Both the position numbers and the translations under genes were made by a program. From Topomyia yanbarensis (Eukaryota; Arthropoda; Insecta; Diptera; Culicidae): 64,000 nucleotides of DNA. This document shows positions 9,549 to 19,609 of this stretch, in pieces. The first letter of the stretch is position 1; every line of letters starts with the position of its first letter. A model generated the notes under the pieces. The model did no database searches. It was not told the origin of the DNA and saw only the letters and a program-made list of their open reading frames with translations. The stretch spans positions 63,075,089 to 63,139,088 of the forward strand of contig NC_080671.1 in assembly GCF_030247195.1 (NCBI RefSeq), in the 5' to 3' direction.

Positions 9549-10897
9549 GCCTCACACTGTGATGATGATGGCGAACATTCCGTATTTACTGCATTTAATT
9601 GATGCGATGATCTTGATGTATCACGTGCTGGGTAGGGATTCAAAATCTCACCTCGTGTAAATTGAATCGATGGAATATAATTTGTAGATAGGCCGGAAAA
9701 ACGATCCTTGGCTGCTGCAAGAAGCACTCTATCCGGTGGTAGAAGATTCGTGTTGCAGCTATGATTGGGATGACGGTTTTGGTTATGACTGGAGCTACTG
9801 GCACGACTAAAGAAGTTGCGATTGGAAAAATTGGCCGGCGGGCCATAATAACGATCGTTTATTGTTGCAGGGGGTCTCCGATCAGGTGGAAAAATATTGT
9901 TGTTGTTGTTGTTTTTAATATTAGTATTCCGGTTTCTAAATATTTGTTTCTTTTTACGCCTTCTAGCCTTATCCGCCTGTTTTTGTTGATTCAATCGATT
10001 TATTTCTCGCGCATCGTACTCAGTCCAGTCAGCTTTCCATACTTTTTTCGTGCCCAAGAAACGCCATCCTGAGTTAATAGCGTTATTTAGTTCAATTTCC
10101 AAACTGGGGCGTGAGTCATTCGGCGATAGCAATTGCGCGGTCTTATTGTTCGCATATACATATGCTGACATCGATTTAACCTCGTTGAGAATTTCTGGCA
10201 GCAACGTTGATTCATGTGACGACCGTAGTTGCCTGGTGCTTTTGTTTTCGTTGAGGGCAACTGAGACCGACTTCAACTCGTCGAGAATCTCGTATCCTAG
10301 GGTGGAATTTGGAGGATTGCTGTTGGCTGTGTCTAAAGACAGCTGACTAAGCTGACTTATTTCCGCGTTCATGTCACGCAAATCAGCGGATAATTCCGAA
10401 GTAACCGTTTTTAACGATTCGTATACACTATCTGATGTTGACTTAATTGCTGTGTCAAGCAGAGAGGTAACGTGGTTTTTTATTGCAATAACACTGCCGG
10501 CTAAACTACTATTTTTGTTGATTGCAATCAATTCTTGTTTCACAGTAGTGAGAAGTATTTCTAGGCCTTCGAGTGCCTCATGTACTAGGTCCGGCTTGTT
10601 TTGCTGAAATGTTAGTTGATGAATCACTTCAGTATTCTCCCGTATTTGTTTTTCCAGAAGTTTTTGCTGCTCGGCGAGTCCGTTGAAAGCAATTTTCCCA
10701 TGTAGTAGTTCCTGACACGAGTCGCAGCATGGCATTATGTACGAGTTGACATCAACCAATCTCCTGTCCTTTCTCCTTAGTGATCCCCGCTGCACGGTAA
10801 CGCCAATGCAAGCTGCATGATACTTCCTTGGGCATCCAACACACGTCCACAGAATCGAATCCGCAGAGGCGTCCAAGGCACAAATTTCGCAGTTCAT
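9518..10897 (-). CDS. CR1-type ORF1: PHD-finger RNA-binding protein
   Basis: About 459 residues from the ATG at 10897. The frame is open 12 codons further, to a GTG at 10933, but the ATG places the zinc finger at the very N-terminus as expected. A C4HC3 PHD-type finger is made by C3, C6, C19, C22, H27, C30, C57 or C58, and C61. The segment to about 230 is rich in Leu, Glu and Gln and likely coiled coil (for example EQQKLLEKQIRENTEV). A basic, Asn/Arg-rich part follows (KARRRKKKQIFRNRN) and suits nucleic-acid binding. The end carries a small Cys/His cluster (CEACRFQHSC). Proteins of this kind package LINE RNA and act as chaperones for ORF2. It lies directly upstream of ORF2 and overlaps it by 31 bp, so ORF2 probably depends on reinitiation or a similar mechanism. 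Confidence 0.85.
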   Translation of the reverse strand: MNCEICALDASADSILWTCVGCPRKYHAACIGVTVQRGSLRRKDRRLVDVNSYIMPCCDSCQELLHGKIAFNGLAEQQKLLEKQIRENTEVIHQLTFQQNKPDLVHEALEGLEILLTTVKQELIAINKNSSLAGSVIAIKNHVTSLLDTAIKSTSDSVYESLKTVTSELSADLRDMNAEISQLSQLSLDTANSNPPNSTLGYEILDELKSVSVALNENKSTRQLRSSHESTLLPEILNEVKSMSAYVYANNKTAQLLSPNDSRPSLEIELNNAINSGWRFLGTKKVWKADWTEYDAREINRLNQQKQADKARRRKKKQIFRNRNTNIKNNNNNNIFPPDRRPPATINDRYYGPPANFSNRNFFSRASSSSHNQNRHPNHSCNTNLLPPDRVLLAAAKDRFSGLSTNYIPSIQFTRGEILNPYPARDTSRSSHQLNAVNTECSPSSSQCEACRFQHSCFR

Positions 10898-11042
10898 TTT
10901 ATTATCGTTCGCACTTTTTTTAAAATCGGTCACTCCACAACCACGAAAACCAGATCATGTTTAAGATGTAACAAATTATGAATCAGTTTACGTCGCATAA
11001 TCGGACTCTGAATAATGTTGCAAAAGCTAAGAAAATTACGTT

Positions 11043-11214
11043 GAGGGTGGGCGTAGCGTAGTTGATAAAGCGATTGCCTTGTACGCAGCGCAGCTGGGTT
11101 CGAGTCCCGACCCCGCACATAGGGTTAGAAATTTTTCAAAGAATATTTTTCTAACCCGAAGAGGCGAATGATCTTAAGGTTAAAACCTCTATGATCGAAA
11201 CAAAAAAAATAAAA
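11043..11214 (+). mobile_element. tRNA-derived SINE (copy 1)
   Basis: The head is tRNA-like: an A-box-like GTAGCGTAGTTGATAAAG near 11046 and a perfect B box GGTTCGAGTCC at 11097-11107. A body of about 90 bp follows and ends in AAACCTCTATGATCGAAAC and an A-rich tail (to about 11214). RNA polymerase III would start at the left edge. AAAATTACG before the head and AAAATCACG after the tail may be the target duplication. The head closely matches the SINE at 38303-38478, including TTGTACGCAGC. It inserted into the TCACG-rich array. Confidence 0.8.
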
Positions 11215-11553
11215 TCACGATTAAACCTTTGGTTTTATCAATAACGTTCATAAAATTGTGAACTAGTTCACGTACAGAAAATCGATTTGGTAATGGTATC
11301 TCAAAAAGCGACAAAACAAAACAAAAATATCTCCACTAATAAAAGCGTTATATATGAGTTACTGAAAGAAAAAGGACTATAATTATTAAACACATGATTT
11401 TGATCATCCTGTTTTCATAACGTAAAATCATCATTGTTCTGAAATTCATTGCGCTTCATTGACGATTTTGTTAATAATTTTTTTCCGTGCAGATAACCTT
11501 ACAGCGTGCGGGAATAATTGTACTAAGAAAACTTAATATAGGTAAAAATCGAT
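11215..11553. other. Remainder of TCACG-rich array and AT-rich spacer
   Basis: GTGAACTAGTTCACG at about 11255-11275 continues the array seen at 5800-6403. The rest is AT-rich with no gene. Confidence 0.5.
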
Positions 11554-11703
11554 ATATGAATGGCTGGTGTCCAAAAGGGGCTAACCCACATTTTTCCGAA
11601 ATCGACATTTTTGTATTTTTTGACGTGTACTGTCATTTAAGACTTTTGAAAATATTTTTTGGATTTTTTGCTATAAGCAGTCAAAGTTTACCATGTAGGT
11701 ACT

Positions 11704-12041
11704 AGCTCGTTGCTGTTGTGCTATCTTATGACAAACGCCATTTTGGGGTAAACTGAGTTAGATATGTCACATTACTAAACTGAAAATTCTCTACAAAATG
11801 GCGTTTTCAGAATTTTGAAATTCTGCTTAGTTTCTGAGGTATAGCGAGAAAAATGATGAGAAATTATCAGTTTTTTACTACAAATCACTGTGTCTTGAGA
11901 CTGGCTCAAGTTATATAGAAATTTTAGATACTTTTATATGAATTTTTTTTTGATGAACACAATGGAATAAAACTTTAAAAATCATTTTTCTCGAAATGTG
12001 CAAAATAACGCTTGTCATAGATAGCACAACAGCGACGAGCT
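11704..12041. mobile_element. 338-bp MITE with 33-bp inverted ends
   Basis: AGCTCGTTGCTGTTGTGC at the left and its inverted match GCACAACAGCGACGAGCT at the right extend over about 33 bp with few differences (ATGACAAACG against CGCTTGTCAT). It lies inside the larger 11554-13306 element, so it either inserted there or forms its internal foldback arms. It has no coding capacity. Confidence 0.6.
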
Positions 12042-12402
12042 GACGTCGAAAAGCGGCTAACCCCACATTGAGTCTTGTGGAAATTCAAGTTTTCCGAGGT
12101 TTTAAGAAAAAGTAGTCAATCGATTCGCAATTAGTAAATGTTGTGTTGTGGCTCACATAACGGTTAACTCGATTAAATACTGTTTTTAGTTGGATTGTAC
12201 GTTGACGTTTCGGCCCAAACAGGCGTTCCTGAAGGTAAGGGCCGCTCATACACTTGCTATGTATGGCTATTTTCTATCTAATGTATATTTCTTGCACAAA
12301 TGTATATTATTGAGCATATTTTTACAAAAATTCCAGTGAGGGTAACATGTCTCTGCACTGAAAATTCACCGAGCAATAAGGGATTAAGAGACCCAAGAAA
12401 TA

Positions 12403-12482
12403 ATAGAAGTTTTATAGCACGCTACAAGTGCAATCTGAGTTTTATGAGTGGCTATAAAACTGCCGTAAAACCTCAATTGTTA
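12403..12482 (+). repeat. Dispersed GTTTTATAGC palindromic repeat, copy 2
   Basis: The inverted match of 108-185. It runs from GAAGTTTTATAGCACGCTAC to AACCTCAATTGTTACT. It sits between the two MITEs inside the 11554-13306 element. Confidence 0.6.
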
Positions 12483-12586
12483 CTGGGAATAACGGTACAT
12501 CGTGGTCGGAAAGTTAAAAAACGTGGAATAATAATCTTTCGTTATAGAGTTATCGTGTCTTCGGAAGAGCAGCTGTATGACACTTA

Positions 12587-12991
12587 GCGCTTTATTTCGC
12601 TTTGACACTAGTTCGGAATTCAGTCGCTAGAGCGGCGCTGTTATCAACTTTTTAATGAAGCTAGATAGAAATTTGGTGTCTTCGAGAAAGTTGTAGGTGC
12701 TATCATTTTAAACATATCTTCTGACGATAAAACTTTATAGGTCCTGTTTTTTCGAGATAGAGAAGGTTTTAGTTAAAACATTTACTTACAGATTTTGTTT
12801 TCAAAAATGCGCCATATATCAAAACTAGTAGGACCTACAAACTTGGCATCTTCAGAAGATATATTTGTAATTATCTGACATACAACTATGCCGTAGACAC
12901 CATCGTTCTATCTCATTTCATTAAAAAGTTGACGTCAGCGCCGCCCTAGCTACTGAATTTCGAACTAATATGAAATGATCAAATAAAGCGC
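12587..12991. mobile_element. 405-bp foldback MITE with TA duplication
   Basis: TA at 12585-12586 and 12992-12993 flank ends GCGCTTTATTT and AAATAAAGCGC. The inverted ends extend over about 80 bp and include CAACTTTTTAATGAA and GCGGCGCTG, with further inverted matches inward (GTAGGTGC/GGACCTAC, ATCTTCTGA/TCAGAAGAT). The whole element could fold into one long hairpin. The TA duplication fits a Tc1/mariner-type non-autonomous element. Confidence 0.75.
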
Positions 12992-13306
12992 TAGATGTTA
13001 CGCAAAAATTTTGTCAAATGCACCATAACTCAAAAGATAAAGAAAGGACGTGTGCATCGTAGGTTAGCCCCTTTTGGACACTAAGTACCCCCGGGGTTAG
13101 CCCCCAGAATTGCGAAAATGTTCGTCAATTTGTAAAGTAGTACATGTAATGATTTCTCTAGAAAACATGTGTCAATGACCTGCTAATAAAATAATTTATT
13201 TTTACAGTAAAAATAATGTTAATTTGGAAATGCAGAATTTTTTTTCCATTTCCTGTAAAAAAATCAAAATGTGGGTTAACTCCTTTTGGACGCCAGCCGT
13301 TCATAT

Positions 13307-13792
13307 GTCTAGAGACACTAAAAGTAATCGCTTTTCATTACATTGTATTGAAATAAATCACTCCCAACCGTTTGGAGCTGAATTTGCTTTTTTCAAACAG
13401 AACATTTCAAAACTAATTCAACAAATCTATTCTAAATTCTTGGCAGCCGGCTGCCCAGAGCAATAAACACATAATAACACTACTGAGAATTGCATGGATC
13501 GTACCACTCATCAAGGTGAATCCAGATTTGTGTAACTCTATTCCATCTTACTAACAAGAGTTCCTTTCCGTGGCAAACTTGGAGATGCATAGGTGTACAC
13601 GATCTCCATAACAACGTTTATTACACTAACATTCCTTTCCTTCCCCGATGACTGTAAGGACGTGGCCGGCGCCGTTATTGGCATTTTAAAGTATAAAACA
13701 GTCGAAACATGCACATTGAGGATGGATAACTACTCACAGGCCCCATTCGTTGATTCTCTGTGCAATTTCGCTTGTTCTGGTCAATCATGGAG
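13307..13792. other. Spacer without recognised gene
   Basis: Two short frames (13224-13466 and 13593-13838) show no motifs. Nothing else is seen before the mariner element. Confidence 0.4.
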
Positions 13793-13794
13793 TA

Positions 13795-15091
13795 AAGGGC
13801 GAACACGAAATTATTGCGACACATTCAACAGGGCATAACTTTTTTACCATTGGGTAAAAATCAACCAAATTTTGCACACTTTCTCATTGATGTGTATTGT
13901 TTACATGCTGTCAAACTCGAAGTCGTGTTTTTCGATTCAACGAAAATGGAGGTGAACCAACGCGAGTCGAGAGAACAAATTCTTTCCAAACACCTGGAAT
14001 TTTCTGACCTGTCGCACCGGCAGTTGGGAAAAATGTTGAACATTCACCATTCAACCGTCTCCAGAGTGTTGAAGCGGTTCCAGGAGCGGCTGACGTTGGA
14101 CCACGGCAAAGGAGCAGGAAGAAAACCGGGACCGGAGAACAAAAAGACGAAGGGAAAGGTGAAGCGGATGATTAAAGCAAATCCCAACGTCTCAAGCCGT
14201 GATTTGGCTAAAAAGATCGGCATGTCGCAGAGCTACGTCCAGAATGCAAAGAAGAGAGCTGGACTACATATATACAAGGTACAGAACTTCCCAAACCGCG
14301 ATGAGCGGCAACAATCGACGGCTAAAACTCGGGCACGGAAGCTCTACGAGAAGATGGTGACAAAATATGGCTGCTGTGTGATGGACGACGAAACGTATAT
14401 AAAAGCCGATTTTAAGCAAATTCCGGAGTTGGAGTTTTTCACCGCCAAGAGCAAGTTCTATGTGGACGACAAATTTAAGAAGAAGAAAATGTCGAAGTTC
14501 GCCTCCAAATATCTCATTTGGCAGGCCATCTGCTCTTGCGGACTGAGGAGTGGGCCTTTCGTGACAAAGGGCACAGTAAATGGCGAGATCTACAAATCTG
14601 AGTGTCTCGAGAAGCGCCTTTTGCCGTTCTTGCAGCAGCACGACGAAGCTGCGCTATTTTGACCAGATTTGGCATCATGCCACTATTCAAAAAGTGTCCT
14701 GGAGTGGTATGAGGCCAATTCTGTCCATTTTGTTCCAAAGGACATGAATCCGCCAAATTGTCCGGAGCTGCACCCGGTGGAGCAGTACTGGGCAATGATG
14801 AAGCGGGAACTTCGGAAGAGCAAGAAGACAGTCAAAGACGAGAAGGACATGTTAAGAAAATGGAAAAAAAAACTGAGAAACTGATACCGGATGACACTGT
14901 AAAGACTTTGATGGAGGGCATCAAGTAAAAATGCGTTCAATTTTACACTCAAGGCTCCATCGATTAACTTTTCTTTGGTTTTTGAAGTAAATATATGTAT
15001 AAAACTACCCTAAAATTTTGGTTTGATTTTAAACATTATAAGAAAATTGGCATGACATTTTCGGTGTCGCAATAATTTCGTGATCGTCCTT
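13795..15091 (+). mobile_element. ITmD37E mariner-family transposon
   Basis: A 1297-bp element flanked by TA (13793-13794 and 15092-15093). The terminal inverted repeats are about 28 bp with two mismatches: AAGGGCGAACACGAAATTAT at the left, and AAGGACGATCACGAAATTAT read inwards from the right, both followed by TGCGACAC. The single frame inside encodes a DD37E transposase. Length, TA site and catalytic spacing all fit the ITmD37E family of mosquitoes. Confidence 0.9.
13946..14967 (+). pseudogene. ITmD37E (DD37E) transposase, inactivated
   Basis: The transposase starts at the ATG at 13946; the same frame is open upstream into the terminal repeat, but that part is not protein-like. Two N-terminal helix-turn-helix units (about 7-45 and 70-105) are separated by a basic GRKPGPENKK hinge. 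The catalytic residues are D148 (VMDDET), D241 (PDLASCHYS) and E279 (HPVEQYW), with exactly 37 residues between the last two. Position 239 is a TGA stop at 14660-14662, just before the second Asp, probably from TGG. A frameshift in an A-run near 14864-14872 and a further stop disturb the last 35 residues. The protein would have cut and pasted the element at TA sites. The damage is light, so the copy is fairly young. Confidence 0.88.
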
Positions 15092-15094
15092 TAC

Positions 15095-16924
15095 GAATTG
15101 TACGGTCATCAAACACATGCCAAATAATTTCTCTTCGAAGCTTTGAAATTCAACATTTAATAGACTTATTTACTATTTTTTATTTTAAATTCCACTTGAT
15201 GAAATTTGTTTACAATCTACAACACAAAAAAATTAAATTCTCATAAAAACCGATTCTGACCTGTTATAGACAAATCAAAGACGCTATTTTTTCATCATAT
15301 TCCCTTTTTCTGATCGAAAAGCGAAATACGGTATCAATACACTCCAGTTTTTTTTTTAACAAATCGTTATTTGCATCGTTATCTCATCTAAAAATGTGTA
15401 GATTTCTGCAAAGAAAAAATAAAAAAATAAATGACTTTCTGCTAAACGAATTCGTTCCAATTTTATGTAGTCACGGTTCGATTCTCGCTACCCGTGGTAA
15501 TGGAAAAAAATTACAACTTCAAACTACGCTCCACTAGAATCCATCCAGCTGCGGCAGTCAGTTTCCCATCAGCCAACCCCTTGCTTCTGACAGGTCAGTA
15601 TATCTAGGAATCAACCGATAAAAAATCATGTTTGCTTTCGAGCGTTAAAATATTATGTGAATCTTCAGTACGTGAGCCCAAAAATAGTGTAGTGATGGTG
15701 AAAAAAAACCTCCGCTCCCCACCCCCTGCTTTGTGACCCGACAGTTCACCACAATCTAGATGACAGCGCTCTCACGAAACACACTTTTTCCCACCGATGA
15801 GTACAACTTCCGCTGCACCACATATGCCAAAGGACACCGTCGTGTAAGTTCAACCGTTACTATCGCATAAAACTGTGACGCCAAGTTCGAGGAAAATCGT
15901 CATCATATGGTAGGTGGGTGGGTGGCAGTGTGAGTGCGAGCTGTTTTTTTTCTGCTCGTTGAAATAGAGTCATCCAGGGCCACATGCGGCTGGTGGAAGG
16001 ATCTGCGGGGGTACCGGGGTGGCGGCAGTGGCAATTGGATTTTCGTGAACGCGGCTTTTGTTGGTAAATTTATTCGTTCGAAGCATTTGCGCACCACTAT
16101 CGCCAACGGTCTGGAAATTTCCACGTGAAACTCACCAAAGAGACCCCGGAAACTCTACTCTTCGTAGCCGGCCGAAGGGGAAAGCTGACGACGATCCGTT
16201 CGTTTGGCTGCTGCCACCGTGAGCCGTACCTCCTCGTTATTACGGTTCTCATCCGTACGTTGGCTGGCAGCGGGCGTTTTTAATTAAAATGTAAAATTAT
16301 ATACTAGCTCGAGCGTGTTGAGGCTCGTATAGGAAAGAAACGATATATCCTAAAGTGTACACACAATATTTCGACTTGGCGGTGGTCTTAACCCTTGGGT
16401 AATAATGGAAAAAGCTGGCGGATTTTGGTGCGGTGGAAAATCAGAATCCAGTTGGCTATCGGTCAGAAAGGTTTGCATTGATATTTTGGAAAACGAACAA
16501 CCCTATGGTCGGTTGGAAAGTGATGAAAATTCACTACGTTCGTGCTACAGCCCCGAGTACCAGGACCAATCGACATATAGTCAGTGCCTGGGTGGTAAAC
16601 TAGTGACTGAATGTATGGTACTGACAAAGTTAGAAATCAGACAGCGGAATGGTGCATCAGCTGCGTTCGTGTGGATAAACTGGTTGGTACGTAGGAAGTA
16701 TTTTCCAATATTTCGAAATCGTTACTGTCGTTACTGTTGTTGGTGTCAAACTGGGAAAGCTTCCCATTTTTTTTATTCTTTCGAATGCGATGGGACGCGA
16801 TGCAAATATTATTTTTATTTGCAGAACAATACAGTCTGGATTGTCGATTTCAATGCTGATTAGGGTATTCTTAAATAAATGTTTCCCACACATTACTGAT
16901 TACACTTATGTGGAATTCGGATCG
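15095..16924. other. Non-coding stretch, partly GC-richer
   Basis: AT-rich to about 15650, then a GC-richer part (15690-16280) with short frames but no recognisable domains. A 152-residue frame at 16405-16863 has no known motif and overlaps an equally long frame on the other strand, so I do not call it a gene. The part at 15690-16280 could be unique host DNA. Confidence 0.35.
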
Positions 16925-17269
16925 AATAAGTACTCACACATCCAGCCTGGAAGCTGTGTACCATTCGGCGGGTTGAAGTATCTCAACCAAGAATTGATTC
17001 ACTGGGTTCCTGCTCCCATGTTGTAAGAGCCGACTGAAAACAGGAGTCTTCAAGTGATGGTGTTTCTCCGTGCCGAACACTGAATGGCTGGTAGGATTAA
17101 AATATGCCTGTCGCGCACGAAGTTACCGTTACTGTGTTAGGCAAATCTTCGACACAGAGGACGTTTGTTTCTTCGCAAATCGTGGTATTCAAATGATGGT
17201 CATGTGCCTAATACCCATTTCGGGGTTCGCTATAAATGATCATAAGCCATTTTGCTTGGTATCTTCTAT

Positions 17270-17598
17270 TGGTTGTACAAAAGGTGCCTTGTGCAGTAAG
17301 AAAAATCTTTCAAATATTGGTATAAGAACCGCATTTCCACGAAGAAAACTTCTGTCTTGGACAGCTACTTAACCCTGTCTTCGCAGCTTTCAACAAAAAT
17401 GGAATGACAAATCCACGTGAAATATCTCGTGTATAAATATCTGCGAATAGTTCTATTGACGCTTGTCTTATACCCGACCTTACAACTCGCGATATTCGTG
17501 CTGTCACCGTCAATATAACTGTTGATAACTTAAATAGAAAATACGTCTATTGTTCGGCATATAATCTGATAATTTCAAATGGGTTGTATCACACTGCA
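17270..17598 (+). pseudogene. LOA-type ORF2 fragment: endonuclease N-terminal part
   Basis: Shifting frames give GALCSKKNLSNIGIRTAFP and then a diverged form of the EN core ending near NLNRKYVYCSAYN (about 17530-17570). It aligns over its length with 43640-43970 of copy B. Stops are frequent. It is interrupted at 17598 by the element at 17599-19609. Confidence 0.65.
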
Positions 17599-19609
17599 CA
17601 GTGGGACGAGCCCGGACTTAAGTCCATATATCAAGGTTATGCGATATTCTCACTAGTATTTTTCTCGTATCAGCTGAGCCATCAGAGATATTTTCGCGAG
17701 ATTTTAGGTGATTTGAACGCAAAATGAATTTTTTTACAGCTTTTTGAAGGTCATAACTCAAGTGTTTCTTGCATTATTTGACCATTGGAATTACGGTTAT
17801 TTTCGTTTTTCAAAGAAACGGTTGATTTAATGCATTTCATTACTTCACCAAAATTATCCATGTGATAAAATTACATCGTAAGATCACCAAAAATAAGTCA
17901 TTACATCTTAAGATCACCAAAAGTAAGTAAGTGGTTTAGTTAGTGTTTAGATAACTGTTTGTCACGAATTTTTATTGAATTCAAACTTCCAATACGATAA
18001 CAACAACGACGCTCGTGAGTGCCCGCGATCACACTATACTGATTCGATAGCTTTTAATTTTCTCTTTAAAATGAGTCTATGCTAGTTTTTCGAAAACTTG
18101 CTTATATTCCCAATTTAAAAAACTGCGAATGGAGACGCATGGTTATTACTGATATTGAATTTGAATAATCACTTTATAGCTAGAATAATGACATTAATAC
18201 ATGCACAACTTTCAAATAGTATTGAGGGCATGATCTACAAGTGTTTTACTAGTGATCAAGAATAAGAAACCGAGTGGGAAGTATGGTTTTTTAGGTGGTA
18301 AAGGTATTAGGAATGTTTAAAAACCAGTAAATATTTTCAATCATCTGAAATATGTCATAAAATGTTTCTGGAACTATTTTTGCTAACTTATTCAATAACT
18401 GTCGAATTGAGTGAACACAGTTGATTTCTGGTCATTTTGTGAGACTATTTTGATCCGAGTTTGCATAGCACTGATATAATTTAAAAGTATGCGATGGTAT
18501 CCATATAAAATAATTTAAATGAACCATTTAAAAATGAACCATATGCGCGAAAACAGGGTTTTGGATTTATTTTTATTTAAGATAAGAAATAAGCAATCTA
18601 AGTAACTAAAACACACCTGCGAAAAAAATCTTGTTGATTAGTGAATGTAAATCAACATTCCACTAAAACGATTAAAATATTTGTTTTGAAAATGGAAGAA
18701 AATTTAGTTTTCGTGTCATGTAACTCACTAGTGAATTAAATGTTCCAAAATTAGTGGAACACATCTTATTTGATCCTTAAAAACAAAATAATCTAAAGCC
18801 CCATAATGAGGTGTCAATAAATTCGTTTCGATGAGGAAAATAAATTCCAAAATTACTATTGAAAAAAATCATTATAAAAGACAAAATATTTATTTTTAAT
18901 CACTCTAATAAGTAGTAAAGTTAATTTCTATTTTTATAACCAGAATAAGAATTCAGCGCACAAAAATTTCTTTAAAAAATGTTGATCCTTCGCAACAAAA
19001 TAATTCTTTTTGAGCCACCCTAATGCATAATGGAATTTTTTTACAAGTGTTAATATCAAGAACTATTTGGCATACGAAAATTATTATACATTTGCATTTT
19101 AAGAATGATTTCGAAAACAAATATTTTTGAGACACCCTAATGAATAGTAAATGTTTATTTTTAAAATGTTTTAATATCAAAAACGAATTCAGCGTACCAA
19201 AATTACATAAAAACGTATTATTTCAACCGATACGGCAAAGTTTAGACTTTAGTCCACTGTTGCGACGCCCTTTATACGCAATTATATGGCAGTGAAACTA
19301 ATGATCATTGCCTCGCGCATCTGTCAATACGGGCTAGTTTGCTATTGAGTGCTAGAAGTATTATAGGACGAAACAGAGACGGCATAGAAAAATGTCGTAG
19401 TCCTCAAAATTAAATATTAGCGGAACTAGTACAGGGAACCGAAAGAACACTGAAAAGTAATTTATTAAATGAAACCGTTGATTTGAATTTGTGAATTTAT
19501 TAATAAAACTATTACAGCTTTGAAGCCGCTGTATAGCAGGACTATCAAAACGGTGTTTCCTTTCAAAACTAGCCGCAACATCCACCTTTTGTTCTAAGTC
19601 GTGCCACTG
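17599..19609. mobile_element. 2.0-kb non-autonomous DNA transposon (CAGTG ends, TGCA duplication)
   Basis: It begins with CAGTGGGACGAG and ends with CGTGCCACTG. TGCA is found on both sides (17595-17598 and 19610-19613), inside the endonuclease of LINE copy A. The ends agree for about 9 of 12 bases. No transposase frame of useful size exists inside; the interior is very AT-rich and holds a degenerate tandem repeat at 18880-19235. CAGTG ends recall hAT or CMC-type elements, but a 4-bp duplication fits neither, so the superfamily is open. Confidence 0.6.
18880..19235. repeat. Degenerate tandem repeat, period about 120 bp
   Basis: Three diverged units start near 18880, 18999 and 19118, each with ACAAAATA or a variant, then TTTTTGAGNCACCCTAATG-like sequence, then a TTTTTAC/AATATCA segment and GAATTCAGCG or a variant. 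It lies inside the 17599-19609 element. Confidence 0.6.

Larger units (their letters stand above)
6404..10968 (-). mobile_element. Near-complete CR1-type LINE with two intact ORFs
   Basis: A non-LTR retrotransposon read right to left: a short 5' UTR (about 70 bp), ORF1 with a PHD-type zinc finger, ORF2 with apurinic-type endonuclease and RT, then a 3' UTR of about 115 bp. It ends in an AAATAAATAAATAAATAG-like tail at 6404-6419. The PHD-bearing ORF1, overlapping ORFs and lack of an RNase H or C-terminal zinc knuckle fit the CR1/Jockey group, most likely CR1. Both ORFs are open over 4.4 kb while almost every neighbour is broken, so the insertion looks recent. The 5' edge is placed where the flanking TCACG-type array resumes; no clear target duplication was found. 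Confidence 0.85.
11554..13306. mobile_element. 1.75-kb inverted-repeat element with nested MITEs
   Basis: The left end (11554-11594) reads ATATGAATGGCTGGTGTCC and continues into AAAAGGGGCTAACCCACATTTT. The right end (13264-13306) is its inverted copy with 4 mismatches in 41 bp. The motif GGCTAACCC or its complement recurs inside at about 12053, 13063 and 13088, which could be transposase-binding sites. No transposase frame is present, so it is non-autonomous. The superfamily is undecided because no clean target duplication was seen. Confidence 0.7.

Noticed and set aside
7840..10607. Plus-strand frames of 60-103 codons
   Set aside because: Antisense shadows of the CR1 ORF1 and ORF2.
14264..14952. 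Minus-strand frames of up to 125 codons over the mariner element
   Set aside because: They are shadows of the transposase frame on the plus strand.
15463..15500. GGTTCGATTCTCGC, a B-box-like word
   Set aside because: No A box at the right distance upstream and no clear SINE body.
16405..16863. Frame of 152 codons
   Set aside because: No recognisable motif, a competing antisense frame, and no exon context.
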